64,000 bases of DNA from Sphingomonadaceae bacterium OTU29LAMAA1 (GTDB taxonomy: Bacteria > Pseudomonadota > Alphaproteobacteria > Sphingomonadales > Sphingomonadaceae). Each line of letters starts with the position of its first letter. Within the stretch, counting starts at the first letter, position 1. The stretch spans positions 1,468,001-1,532,000 of the forward strand of contig CP099617.1 of assembly GCA_024072375.1 (NCBI GenBank). The letters run 5' to 3'. The notes below the pieces were generated by a model, which ran no database searches, had not been told where the DNA came from, and saw nothing but the letters and a program-made list of their open reading frames with translations. A program made the position numbers and the translations under genes. Below, piece by piece: positions 1 to 7,718 of the stretch.

Positions 1-618
1 CGACAATGCCACCGGCTGGCCCGCCTTGGTCGGGTCGAGCAGCCGCTCGTCGAGCACGCGCTCCATGCCGCTCATGCCGTGGCCGTCGGTCGACAGGAAA
101 CCGAGCGCGTGGCTCGCCATCGTCGACTGCGGGTACAGCCGCTGCGTTTCGCGCGCGAACACCAGCGCCGGCTCGCCGATCGCATTGACCTGTTCGACCA
201 GTGCCGGACTGGCGCGCCGCTGGAGATAGACGAAGCTGACGTTGCGGGTCAGCTGACCATAGAACCACGCCTGATCGCCGCGATCGGGCATCAGGGCCGC
301 CAGACGACTGGCGATCTCCATCTTATCGCCGATGATCTTCCTGGGGTGGACCGCGATCGTCCACGCGTCGATCGTACGGGCGAGCGGCGCGCCGTTGCGA
401 TCGACGATGTCGCCACGCGCCGCGAGTGCCGCGACCCGCGCCTCCGCCTCGCCGCCCGACAGCACGCCCAGCATCGCCAGCCGCCCGATGACCAACGTCA
501 CCGCCGCCGCGAACAGCATCAGCAACATCATCAGCCGCGTATGCGAGGTCGCCACCAACGCATGGCGTTGGCCCGCGCTACGCCGCTGCGGCACCGGACG
601 GGCGACGATGACGGTCAA
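1..618 (-). CDS. ftsI: Peptidoglycan transpeptidase FtsI (PBP3), N-terminal part
   Basis: Class B penicillin-binding protein that cross-links septal peptidoglycan as part of the divisome. Only the first 206 codons are present; the transpeptidase domain lies beyond the left edge. The translation shows a basic cytoplasmic N-terminus, one membrane span (LMMLLMLFAAAVTLVI) and then the class B pedestal motif ARGDIVDRNGAPLA. The start is taken as TTG at 618-616, whose bases overlap the ftsL stop (TGA 617-615); a GTG nine codons in (594) is the alternative. It is the fourth gene of the leftward chain mraZ-rsmH-ftsL-ftsI, all linked by stop/start overlaps, so it is co-transcribed and probably translationally coupled. 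The identity is firm from context and motifs; the start codon is less certain. Confidence 0.93.
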   Translation of the reverse strand, partial: MTVIVARPVPQRRSAGQRHALVATSHTRLMMLLMLFAAAVTLVIGRLAMLGVLSGGEAEARVAALAARGDIVDRNGAPLARTIDAWTIAVHPRKIIGDKMEIASRLAALMPDRGDQAWFYGQLTRNVSFVYLQRRASPALVEQVNAIGEPALVFARETQRLYPQSTMASHALGFLSTDGHGMSGMERVLDERLLDPTKAGQPVALS

Positions 619-1253
619 CGCTTGCGGGCCTCCGCACGCGCGCTGCTGAGGATATCGCCGAGCGTCGTGTCGGACAGCAGCTTCTTGTCGAGCATCGCCA
701 CCGCCTGCGGCCGGACCTTGGCGACGGCCGCCTTGCCGCGAGCCGCCTCGTCCAGCTTGGCGATCAGCGGCGCGCTCTTCGCGATTGCGGCGACACGGAT
801 CACCGCGCGTTTGGCGGTCGGCATGGCAGCGGCGACCTGAATGACGGCAGGCGTAGCCGCGGCAGGAGCGGCGGTCGGAGCCGGTGTGGCGATCGTCGGC
901 AGCGACGGCACGACCAGCGCGGCGGTCTGCATGCCCGGCTGCATCGGCAGGCCGATCTGATTGACGTCGAGGCTGGCGAGCGCCGCTTCGTCAGTGACGA
1001 ACTGGTGCGCGACCGGCGCGGCGAGCGCCAGCGTCTCGCCGTTCCACTTTTCCAGCTGGGCGAGGTTCGCACGTGTCTCGAACTCGGTCTCGAGCGCGCG
1101 GATATCGCGCTCGGCGGAATCGATCTTGCGATCCATGCCTTCCAGCTTCTTGCGCTCCGCCGCGACCTGCAGCGACACCAGGTAGAAACCGAGGACGATG
1201 GCGACGCAGCCACCGAACCACCCGATCCCCTTGAACCGATACGCCGCAGTCAT
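615..1253 (-). CDS. ftsL: Cell division protein FtsL
   Basis: Bitopic divisome protein (212 residues) that with FtsB and FtsQ recruits and activates FtsW/FtsI. It has a short cytoplasmic head, one membrane span ([20 protein letters not shown]) and then a charged heptad-rich coiled coil beginning [13 protein letters not shown]. The long Ala/Pro/Thr-rich periplasmic tail is typical of alphaproteobacterial FtsL and makes the protein longer than the E. coli one (about 120 residues). ATG at 1253 is chosen because it forms an ATGA overlap with the rsmH stop; an upstream in-frame start at 1286 would lie inside rsmH. FtsL is poorly conserved, so the call leans on position between rsmH and ftsI as well as on topology. 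Confidence 0.88.
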   Translation of the reverse strand: MTAAYRFKGIGWFGGCVAIVLGFYLVSLQVAAERKKLEGMDRKIDSAERDIRALETEFETRANLAQLEKWNGETLALAAPVAHQFVTDEAALASLDVNQIGLPMQPGMQTAALVVPSLPTIATPAPTAAPAAATPAVIQVAAAMPTAKRAVIRVAAIAKSAPLIAKLDEAARGKAAVAKVRPQAVAMLDKKLLSDTTLGDILSSARAEARKR

Positions 1254-2188
1254 AATGCCACCTCCGCCAAGTCGTTGCTGTTCCAAGCGGGGGCCGCCGT
1301 CCGCCGCGCAGTCCGTAAAGTCGCCGATCGGGCGCGCGGGTTGCGCGCCACTTCCGCCTCGCCCGCGCGCACCGCACGGCCGACCGCTTCGAAACTGGGT
1401 GCCACCACCGTACTCGCCTGCGGCAGGTGCCGCGAACCGCCGGGGGTATTGCCGGACCGGTCGCGCAGGAACCGCTTCACCATGCGATCCTCCAGACTGT
1501 GGAAGGTGACCACCGCCAAACGACCGCCCGGCTTCAACGCGCGCTCGGCCGCGGCGAGGCCGTCCGCCAGTTCGCCGAGTTCCCGGTTCACGTGGATGCG
1601 AATCGCCTGGAAGGTGCGCGTCGCCGGGTCCTTCTTGTCATGCGGGCGGTAGCCGAGCGCCTTGCGGACGACGTGGGCCAGCTCCGACGTCCGGGTCAGC
1701 GGGCGCGCGGCGACGATCGCGCGCGCGACGCGGCGCGACTTGGGCTCGTCGCCGTAATGGTACAGAACGTCGGCGATCGCCTCTTCGTCCGCTTCGTTGA
1801 GGAAGTCGGCCGCGCTCGCGCCCTCCTGCGCCATCCGCATGTCGAGAGGGCCGTCCGACTGGAACGAAAAGCCGCGCTCCGCCTGATCGAGCTGCATCGA
1901 CGACACGCCGATATCCATCGTCAGCCCGTCGACCGGACCGTCCAGCGCCGCCTCCAATGCGGAGAAGTCGCTGTGCACCAGCGTCAGGCCGGGAATGTTC
2001 GCTGCGCGGCCCACGGCGATCGCGTCCGGATCGCGATCGAAGGCGATGACCTGCGCGCCGGTCGCGAGAATCGCACGCGTGTAGCCGCCGGCGCCGTAGG
2101 TGGCATCGACCATCGTCTCGCCCGGGGCAGGAGCGAGCGCGGCGATCACCTCTTCGAGCAGCACGGGGACGTGGGGCGCATCCGTCAC
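1250..2188 (-). CDS. rsmH: 16S rRNA (cytosine1402-N4)-methyltransferase RsmH (MraW)
   Basis: SAM-dependent methyltransferase that modifies N4 of C1402 in the ribosomal P site. At 312 residues it is full length for the family. The N-terminus [13 protein letters not shown], the SAM-binding motif [25 protein letters not shown], the [12 protein letters not shown] segment and the C-terminal [15 protein letters not shown] signature are all present. It starts at GTG 2188, overlapping the mraZ stop (GTGA), and its stop overlaps the ftsL start (ATGA). This is the standard second gene of the division and cell-wall cluster. Confidence 0.97.
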   Translation of the reverse strand: MTDAPHVPVLLEEVIAALAPAPGETMVDATYGAGGYTRAILATGAQVIAFDRDPDAIAVGRAANIPGLTLVHSDFSALEAALDGPVDGLTMDIGVSSMQLDQAERGFSFQSDGPLDMRMAQEGASAADFLNEADEEAIADVLYHYGDEPKSRRVARAIVAARPLTRTSELAHVVRKALGYRPHDKKDPATRTFQAIRIHVNRELGELADGLAAAERALKPGGRLAVVTFHSLEDRMVKRFLRDRSGNTPGGSRHLPQASTVVAPSFEAVGRAVRAGEAEVARNPRARSATLRTARRTAAPAWNSNDLAEVAL

Positions 2189-2685
2189 AGCGCTATTCCC
2201 TTGTCCTGACAGTAATAGCGGCAGGCGGCGACCATCTGCGGCGCAATTCCCGGCGTCGACAGCAGGGTCTTCGGATCCCAGATCTCGATATAGTCGAGCG
2301 TGCCCCAGAAGAAGGCGTGCGCGCCGATGTTGGCGTAGAAGCGGGGAAAGCCGGGCATGATGAAGCGCCCGGAACCATCGAACGGCACCGCTTCGCCATT
2401 CGCGCCGCCGCGTTTGATATTGTGATCGATCTTGCCGTCGACACCGCGCGACAGGGCGACACGTTCGTTCAGTTCGCGCTTCAGTTCGGCGATGTAGGCA
2501 GGGTCATAGGCGATCAGGCAGGGCTGATCCTCGTGCGCGGCGATGATGACGGTGCCGCCGTCCTTGCCGTCGGCGCGGGGCGCATTCTCGGCCAGCGTGC
2601 TGCGGAGCGCGTTGGGGATGGCGACCCGTCCCTTGTCGTCGACAAGAGCAAGTCCACTTCCCTGATAATCGCCCCTTTCCGACAC
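2185..2685 (-). CDS. mraZ: MraZ, transcriptional regulator of the division/cell-wall cluster
   Basis: AbrB-fold DNA-binding protein that forms rings and represses its own cluster. The protein (166 residues from GTG 2685) carries two MraZ/SpoVT-AbrB repeats: [17 protein letters not shown] near the N-terminus and [16 protein letters not shown] in the second half, both with the GRxxxP core. GTG 2685 (protein beginning [10 protein letters not shown]) is preferred because the upstream in-frame residues are low-complexity and unlike the family; the Shine-Dalgarno is weak. First gene of the leftward cluster, overlapping rsmH. The region upstream holds 10-bp-spaced GGG repeats that could be its binding boxes. 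Confidence 0.93.
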   Translation of the reverse strand: MSERGDYQGSGLALVDDKGRVAIPNALRSTLAENAPRADGKDGGTVIIAAHEDQPCLIAYDPAYIAELKRELNERVALSRGVDGKIDHNIKRGGANGEAVPFDGSGRFIMPGFPRFYANIGAHAFFWGTLDYIEIWDPKTLLSTPGIAPQMVAACRYYCQDKGIAL

Positions 2686-2813
2686 GCCCGTCTCGCACCC
2701 TGACGCGCACGGCTCACCGTTTCGAAAAACGGCCTGTCGCCGTCTCTCGACGTCTTGCGAAAACGCAAATCGGTGATGCCTGCCCCGTTGTTGACCGTTG
2801 GTATCAACAGGCC

Positions 2814-2853
2814 ACCGGGGAAGCAACGGGATTTTTGGGGATGAGCGGGGAAA
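2814..2853. promoter_or_regulatory. Candidate MraZ box array: four GGG(G) repeats at 10-bp period
   Basis: G-runs end at 2820, 2830, 2840 and 2850 on the plus strand, the last three followed by A (GGGA, GGGGA, GGGGA). E. coli MraZ binds TGGGN direct repeats with 5-nt spacers, that is a 10-bp period, upstream of mraZ. Here the G-rich strand is opposite to mraZ and the array lies about 130-165 bp from the mraZ start. Spacing and context fit; orientation and the missing T in three of four repeats leave it a candidate. The surrounding gene-free stretch 2686-2997 shows nothing else I can name. Confidence 0.4.
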
Positions 2854-2997
2854 TCACACCCGATGTCAGGCTATCCGGTGTTGATGTGACCCCGTTCCGA
2901 CAACAATACGCGGCAATTGCCCGATTGCTGCAGGCGCAAGGCCGAGACCGACGGCATTCCTGTCCCCGGATTTCCTCGAACTACGGCGATCATGATA

Positions 2998-3243
2998 TCA
3001 GCGGGCGGCCTGGCTGTTGGCCGTCGGCGGTGCGACGCCGAGTTCGGCCAGCGGCTCGCCCGATCCGTCGATGGCGGCAGCGCCGGCGTTGGTCATCGCC
3101 ATGTTCGCGACCACGTCCGCCTGCGCCGATCCGGCGGTCGCGATCGGCCGCTCTCGCGTGGCGGAACCCAGGATTGCGCTGGCGACGACGATCAGCAGCA
3201 CCACGGCGACGAGGCCGATGATCCCGACCTTGATCCGTTGCAT
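2998..3243 (-). CDS. Small single-span membrane protein, unknown
   Basis: Predicted 81-residue protein with a basic start (MQRIKVG), one long hydrophobic span (IIGLVAVVLLIVVASAIL) and an Ala/Gly-rich polar tail (about residues 35-81) that would sit outside the membrane. I do not recognise a family. It stands alone between mraZ and the cysteine synthase gene, on the same strand as both. ATG 3243 is chosen over the in-frame ATG ten codons upstream because it directly precedes the basic-hydrophobic N-terminus; no strong ribosome site distinguishes them. Codon-position GC bias and the clean membrane span support it being real. Confidence 0.6.
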   Translation of the reverse strand: MQRIKVGIIGLVAVVLLIVVASAILGSATRERPIATAGSAQADVVANMAMTNAGAAAIDGSGEPLAELGVAPPTANSQAAR

Positions 3244-3333
3244 CGTCTGGTGCGTGTCTCTAGCGGCTCTCATCTTGCCGTGTCGCTGTACCGCTTCGTC
3301 ATCCGTTTGTCGAATGGCGGAAAAGCGGGCGAC

Positions 3334-4302
3334 TCACCCCAGTCCCTTGGCTGCGCGCCATTCCGGATCGTGGAGCGTCGACAGATAGCGGAAGCCGGTA
3401 TCGCACAGGATGGTGGCGATCCTCTTTCCGGGTCCCAGATGCTCCGCCAGCCGCACCGCGCCGGCGACGTTGATGCCCGACGACAGGCCCAGACACAGCC
3501 CTTCCTCGTCGAGCAGTCGCCGCACCCAGCGATAGCCCTCCTGATCGGAAATGCGGAACTGCGTATCGATCGGGGCGCCTTCCAGATTGGCGGTGATCCG
3601 CCCCTGTCCGATCCCTTCGGCCACCGACGTGCCCTCCGACCGCAATTCGCCGTTGGCGTAAAATTCGTACAGCGCCGCGCCATGCGGATCGCTGAGCGCG
3701 ATGCACACGCTTTCATCCTTCGCCTTCAGCCCGAGCCCGACACCGGCGATCGTCCCGCCGGTGCCGGCCGCGCAGGTAAACCCGTCGATCCGGCCGTCCA
3801 TCTGCTGCCAGATCTCCTCCGCGGTGCCTACGATATGCGCACGCCGGTTGGCGACGTTGTCGAACTGATTGGCCCAGATCGCATTGTCGCGCTCCTCGGC
3901 AATCCGGCGGCTGGTGTGCACGAAGTGACAGGGGCTGGCGTAGGGCGCTGCGGGCACCAGCACCAGTTCGGCCCCGAGCGCCCGCAGCGTATCCATCTTT
4001 TCCCGGCTTTGCGTCTCGGGCATGACGATGATCGTCCTGTAGCCCTTGGCGTTGGCGACGAGCGCCAGCCCGATGCCGGTGTTGCCCGCCGTCCCCTCGA
4101 CGATCGTACCGCCGGGGTGCAGCACGCCGCGCGCTTCGGCATCCTCGACGATCGACAGCGCCGCGCGATCCTTCACCGATGCACCCGGGTTGGCGAATTC
4201 GCATTTGCCGAAGATGTCGCAGCCGGTGGCCTCGCTTGGTCCACGCAGACGGACGAGGGGCGTGTTGCCGATCAGGGCCAATGTGTCGGGGGTCGTATGC
4301 AT
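3334..4302 (-). CDS. cysK: Cysteine synthase A (O-acetylserine sulfhydrylase)
   Basis: PLP enzyme that makes L-cysteine from O-acetylserine and sulfide in the cytosol. The 322-residue translation shows the N-terminal IGNTPLVRL, the PLP-Schiff-base lysine in NPGASVKDRAA (Lys44), the substrate loop EGTAGNTGIGLA (about 70-80), the phosphate-binding GTGGTIAGVG and the late SSGINVAGAV, in family order. ATG 4302 gives a normal-length N-terminus. The reading frame stays open far upstream, antisense to the polymerase gene, but that extension is not family-like. A cystathionine beta-synthase-type or cysteine synthase B specificity cannot be fully excluded from motifs alone. Confidence 0.9.
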   Translation of the reverse strand: MHTTPDTLALIGNTPLVRLRGPSEATGCDIFGKCEFANPGASVKDRAALSIVEDAEARGVLHPGGTIVEGTAGNTGIGLALVANAKGYRTIIVMPETQSREKMDTLRALGAELVLVPAAPYASPCHFVHTSRRIAEERDNAIWANQFDNVANRRAHIVGTAEEIWQQMDGRIDGFTCAAGTGGTIAGVGLGLKAKDESVCIALSDPHGAALYEFYANGELRSEGTSVAEGIGQGRITANLEGAPIDTQFRISDQEGYRWVRRLLDEEGLCLGLSSGINVAGAVRLAEHLGPGKRIATILCDTGFRYLSTLHDPEWRAAKGLG

Positions 4303-4387
4303 CACCGCTAGATGGCGTGTGGCAACGCGAGCGGCAAGCGAAGCTGATCTTGGGGTGTATGAAGTCCCCACTCCCGGCTGCACCTGT

Positions 4388-4402
4388 GTTCTGCTAATGT
4401 TC
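4388..4402 (+). promoter_or_regulatory. Perfect alphaproteobacterial LexA (SOS) box
   Basis: The sequence reads GTTC at 4388-4391, seven bases, then GTTC at 4399-4402, an exact match to the alphaproteobacterial LexA operator GTTC-N7-GTTC. It ends 5 nt before the ATG of the Y-family polymerase gene at 4408, so bound LexA would block transcription start or very early elongation. Direct sequence observation; function inferred from family knowledge. Confidence 0.8.
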
Positions 4403-4407
4403 CGATC

Positions 4408-5718
4408 ATGCCGTCCGCGACTCGCCAGCCCCTGGACCTCCCGCCACGGCCGCTGCGCTGGCTGTTCCTCGATCTCAATTCCTACTTCGCCAGCGTCGAA
4501 CAACAGCTTCAGCCGACGCTTCGCGGCAGACCGGTCATCGTCGCGCCGGTGGGCAGCGATACCACCGTCGCCATCGCCGCCTCGATCGAGGCGAAGCGTT
4601 TCGGCATCTCCACCGGCACGCCGGTGTGGGAAGCGAAGCAGCGGTGCCGAGAACTGATCGTCACACCGGCGCGTCACGAGAAATACGTCGAATTTCACGA
4701 ACGGATCGTCGCCGAGGTATGGCGCCACATTCCCGTGACTCGCGTCTGTTCGATCGACGAGATGGCCTGTCGCCTGCTCGACAACGAGAACGATCGCGCC
4801 TCGGCCGAGGCGCTCGCGCGGCGGATCAAGGCAGGTATCCGCGCCCGTGTCGGCGACCGGCTGACCTGTTCGGTCGGCATCGCGCCCAACCGCCTGCTGG
4901 CGAAACTGGCGTCCGACCTGCAGAAGCCGGACGGCCTCGTCACCTTCGAGGCGGAGGACCTGCCGCAGGCGCTCTATCCATTGGCATTGCGCGAGATTGC
5001 GGGGATCGGCGCGAAGATGGAAGGACGGCTGGCGCGCGACGGCGTCAACGATATCAGGCAGCTTTGCGAGCGCCGTCCGCGCGATGCCGGCACCGCATGG
5101 GGCGGCACCAACGGTGATCGGCTCTGGTATCTGCTGCACGGCGTCGATCTGCCGGAAAAGGCGACGATGTCGCGGACGATCGGTCACAGCCACGTATTGT
5201 CGCCCGGCCGACGCGGCGCCGATCCGGCCCGCCTCACCGCGCGACGACTGGCGTTGAAGGCCGCGAGCCGACTGCGTCGCAAGGCCTGCCGCGCCCGCCT
5301 GCTGGTTCTCCATGTGAAGTTCGAAGATGATAAATCCGCCTGGCGCACCTCGTGCAAGCTGCCGGCGACGCAGGACAGTTTCGTCGTGCTCGAACGGCTG
5401 GAGACGTTGCTTCCGCGTTTGCGCGACGCGTGCCGCGGACGGCCCGGTGGCGGACAGCTGCGGATGATCGGAGTGACGCTGTGCGAGATCGAACCCGCGG
5501 TCGGGGAGCAGGGGTCGCTGTTCGCCGCACTCGATCCCGACGATCCGCTGGCCCGTGAAACACGTGGACTGTCGCTGTCGCGGGCGATGGACCGGATCAA
5601 CCAGCGTTTCGGGCGGCATGCCGTCAGTGTCGGACCGTTGAACGGCGGTCGACTGGACCGGATCGGCACCAAGATCGCCTTCGGACGAATCCCCGACCTC
5701 GACGAATTCCACGAATGA
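4408..5718 (+). CDS. Y-family DNA polymerase (DinB/UmuC-type), SOS-regulated
   Basis: Translesion DNA polymerase of 436 residues. Catalytic-site motifs are intact: LFLDLNSYFASVEQ near residue 22 (metal-binding Asp and the steric-gate Tyr-Phe) and CSIDEMAC with Asp117-Glu118. The helix-hairpin-helix-like LREIAGIGAKMEGRLARDGV follows, then a little-finger region. Catalytic residues being present argues against an ImuB-type inactive subunit. Neither imuA nor dnaE2 is adjacent. A perfect LexA box ends 5 nt before the start, supporting both the start and DNA-damage induction. It lacks an obvious C-terminal beta-clamp motif that I can name. DinB versus a distinct sphingomonad UmuC-like subgroup is not resolved. 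Confidence 0.87.
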   Translation: MPSATRQPLDLPPRPLRWLFLDLNSYFASVEQQLQPTLRGRPVIVAPVGSDTTVAIAASIEAKRFGISTGTPVWEAKQRCRELIVTPARHEKYVEFHERIVAEVWRHIPVTRVCSIDEMACRLLDNENDRASAEALARRIKAGIRARVGDRLTCSVGIAPNRLLAKLASDLQKPDGLVTFEAEDLPQALYPLALREIAGIGAKMEGRLARDGVNDIRQLCERRPRDAGTAWGGTNGDRLWYLLHGVDLPEKATMSRTIGHSHVLSPGRRGADPARLTARRLALKAASRLRRKACRARLLVLHVKFEDDKSAWRTSCKLPATQDSFVVLERLETLLPRLRDACRGRPGGGQLRMIGVTLCEIEPAVGEQGSLFAALDPDDPLARETRGLSLSRAMDRINQRFGRHAVSVGPLNGGRLDRIGTKIAFGRIPDLDEFHE

Positions 5719-5799
5719 CCGCAATTTGAGACAGGGTCTCACATATATCAGCCATCCAGCTTGACGCTCCGTGCTGCATGCGCAAAGCGTCGTGGCGCT

Positions 5800-6186
5800 A
5801 TGAAGAGCCCCCTCCTCCTCTCCGCCACTGCCGCGCTGCTTGCGCTGGCTGCCTGCAACTCCAAGCCCGCCGAGCCCGATGTGCTCGATTCCAATCCCGA
5901 TCCGATGGCGACCGAACTCGCCAATCGCGCCCCGGTCGAACTGCCGCCGTCGATCAAGGCGGAGAAGACGTTCCGCTGCAAGGACAACAGCCTGTTGTAC
6001 GTGACGCTGTTCAACGGCGACAAGCTGGCCTTCGTGAAGACGACGCCGACCGGCACGATCAACCGCCTGACCGCCGAAACCGCCGGCGATCCGCTGACGG
6101 CCGAGGGTGGCTGGTCGCTGACCGGCACGCCGTCGAGCATCACGGTGACGCAACCGGGCAAGCCGTCGCAGACCTGCAAGTCGTAA
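5800..6186 (+). CDS. Small lipoprotein, unknown function
   Basis: Protein of 128 residues beginning with a lipoprotein signal peptide whose lipobox is LAAC (Cys18 after MKSPLLLSATAALLALAA), so it should be lipidated and membrane-anchored. The mature part has two cysteines (FRCKDN and QTCKS at the C-terminus) and beta-rich stretches such as LLYVTLFNGDKLAFVKTT, reminiscent of MliC-like lysozyme-inhibitor or C-type folds, but I cannot assign a family. ATG 5800 is chosen because it begins the signal peptide. It is followed by a strong hairpin terminator, so it appears monocistronic. Confidence 0.75.
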   Translation: MKSPLLLSATAALLALAACNSKPAEPDVLDSNPDPMATELANRAPVELPPSIKAEKTFRCKDNSLLYVTLFNGDKLAFVKTTPTGTINRLTAETAGDPLTAEGGWSLTGTPSSITVTQPGKPSQTCKS

Positions 6187-6211
6187 GCGTTTCGGCATAA
6201 CACGAAACCGA

Positions 6212-6240
6212 GCCGGCGGATGTATCCGCCGGCCCTTTGC
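6212..6240 (+). terminator. Rho-independent-type terminator
   Basis: Perfect 10-bp stem GCCGGCGGAT (6212-6221) / ATCCGCCGGC (6224-6233) with a 2-nt gap, followed by CCTTTGCTT. It lies 26 nt after the lipoprotein gene stop. The T-run is short, as is usual in high-GC genomes. Confidence 0.65.
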
Positions 6241-6295
6241 TTATTGGGCGCGGTAGCGGATTGCTGGGACGGGTCCGTCCCGGTACCATCCCGCC

Positions 6296-7006
6296 ATGGC
6301 CACGATCGCGATCTACAGTTCGAAGGGCGGCGTCGGAAAGACCACGCTGGCGATCAACCTCGCCTGGTGCTCTGCAATCCGGTCGAACCGCAGGACGGTG
6401 CTGTGGGACCTCGATCCGCAGGCGGCGAGCACGTGGATGCTCGATCGCGCGCCGGGCGGGGATCAGGCACGCGCCGTGTTCACGCGCGACAGCAAGGTCG
6501 CCGCGCATGTCCGGCCGACGGACATCCCCGGGCTCGATCTGATGCCTGCCGACGCCTCGCTCCGCACGCTCGACATCCTGTTGCACGACATCGGCAAGCG
6601 GCGGCGCCTCGACCGCCTCATCGAACGGCTGGGCGACTACGATCACGTGGTGCTCGATTGCCCGCCCGGCCTGACCGAGACCAGCGAACAGGTGATCCGT
6701 GCCGCCGATCTGATCGTCCTGCCGGTCATCCCGTCGCCGTTTGCCCAGCGTGCGCATGACGAGGTCGTGCGTCACGTCGGCGGCAAGGTGCCGGTCCTGC
6801 CCGTTCACACGATGGTCGATCGCCGCCGCCGGCTGCATGCGGATGCCGTCGCGGCGCAGCCCGACTGGCCCACGATCCCGATGGCCAGCGCGGTCGAAGC
6901 GATGGCCGAGCATCGAGCGCCGCTGGGCAGCTACGCGCCCCGATCGGCGGCGGCGGTCGCGTTCGGCAACTTGTGGACGACGATCGAACGCCGCCTGTCT
7001 GCGTGA
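6296..7006 (+). CDS. ParA-family ATPase (orphan)
   Basis: Deviant-Walker P-loop ATPase of 236 residues. It opens with YSSKGGVGKTTLAINLAW, which includes the signature lysine (Lys10) and P-loop Lys15. The switch I-like VLWDLDPQAAS and the Walker B/switch II LDCPPGLTETS follow. No ParB gene or parS-like repeats are visible next to it, so it is unlikely to be the chromosome-partition ParA. Candidates are a cargo-positioning ParA-like ATPase or a MinD/MipZ relative. It is preceded by a terminator and followed by a separately started membrane-protein gene, so it is probably a single-gene unit. No membrane-targeting amphipathic tail is evident at the C-terminus. Confidence 0.85.
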   Translation: MATIAIYSSKGGVGKTTLAINLAWCSAIRSNRRTVLWDLDPQAASTWMLDRAPGGDQARAVFTRDSKVAAHVRPTDIPGLDLMPADASLRTLDILLHDIGKRRRLDRLIERLGDYDHVVLDCPPGLTETSEQVIRAADLIVLPVIPSPFAQRAHDEVVRHVGGKVPVLPVHTMVDRRRRLHADAVAAQPDWPTIPMASAVEAMAEHRAPLGSYAPRSAAAVAFGNLWTTIERRLSA

Positions 7007-7112
7007 TGCCGTGCCAGTCTGCACCTGTCCTGCACGATCCTTCCTCCAAAGGCATGTTTCCCGACCTGTGCCCCCGACGCTATGATCCAGCCATCGTTCA
7101 GGGAGCTTTTCG

Positions 7113-7673
7113 ATGGCACAAGCCTATGCACAGGAAACATCGCGCCGGGGTCAACGCTTGCGGATCGCCGTCTGGGCGGGCGCGGCGGCGATCCTGACGC
7201 TGCCGCTGGTGGCGATGCAATTCACCCGCGAAGTGCGATGGACCGCCGCCGACTTCGCATTCGCCGCCGTCTTGCTGTTCGGCTCCCTTGGCGCCTTCGA
7301 ATTGTTGACGCGGCGGATGCAGGTGCCCGCCTTCCGCGTGGCCACCGCCCTGCTGCTGCTGGGCACGTTCCTGCTCATCTGGATCAACGCCGCGGTGGGG
7401 ATCATCGGTGAAGAGGGCAATCCCGCCAACCTCATGTTCGCCGGTGTGCTCGGCCTCGGCGCAGTTGGCGCGGTATATAGCCGCTTCCGTCCGACCGGCA
7501 TGGCCCGCACTGCCGGAGCGATGGCGGCCGCCCAGATCGGCGTCGCGCTGATCGCATTCTCCGGCTTCGCAGGTTCGGTAGCGGGAAGCGAACAGCCGGT
7601 GCTGGGACTGACCGCCGTCTTTACGCTGCTCTGGCTCGCGGCGGCGGCGCTGTTCGCCCGGGCCGTGCGCTGA
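7113..7673 (+). CDS. Multi-span membrane protein, unknown
   Basis: Protein of 186 residues with about five hydrophobic segments: WAGAAAILTLPLVAMQF, DFAFAAVLLFGSLGAF, VATALLLLGTFLLIWINAAV, NLMFAGVLGLGAVGAVYS, a pair around MAAAQIGVALIAF and VFTLLWLAAAALF. The N-terminus is cytoplasmic by the positive-inside rule (RRGQRLR). No functional residues are recognised. A purine-rich GGGAGC precedes the ATG by 8 nt. It sits between the orphan ParA gene and aat on the same strand, with 106 and 45 nt gaps. Confidence 0.75.
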   Translation: MAQAYAQETSRRGQRLRIAVWAGAAAILTLPLVAMQFTREVRWTAADFAFAAVLLFGSLGAFELLTRRMQVPAFRVATALLLLGTFLLIWINAAVGIIGEEGNPANLMFAGVLGLGAVGAVYSRFRPTGMARTAGAMAAAQIGVALIAFSGFAGSVAGSEQPVLGLTAVFTLLWLAAAALFARAVR

Positions 7674-7718
7674 CGGCACCTTGCCATCGGCCACTGGACG
7701 CGCCACCTGTCCGGTTCG

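Noticed and set aside
79-840. 253-codon plus-strand frame at the left edge
   Set aside because: Antisense to ftsI and ftsL, which are supported by motifs and cluster order.
2917-4311. 464-codon plus-strand frame opposite cysK
   Set aside because: Shadow of cysK; composition is that of a reverse-complement frame and there is no ribosome site or family motif.
4303-6198. Very long open frame antisense to the Y-family polymerase, continuous with cysK
   Set aside because: High-GC third-position bias keeps antisense frames open. The translation of this part is Arg/Gln/Asp-rich, matches no family, and lies opposite a gene with clear catalytic motifs and a LexA box.
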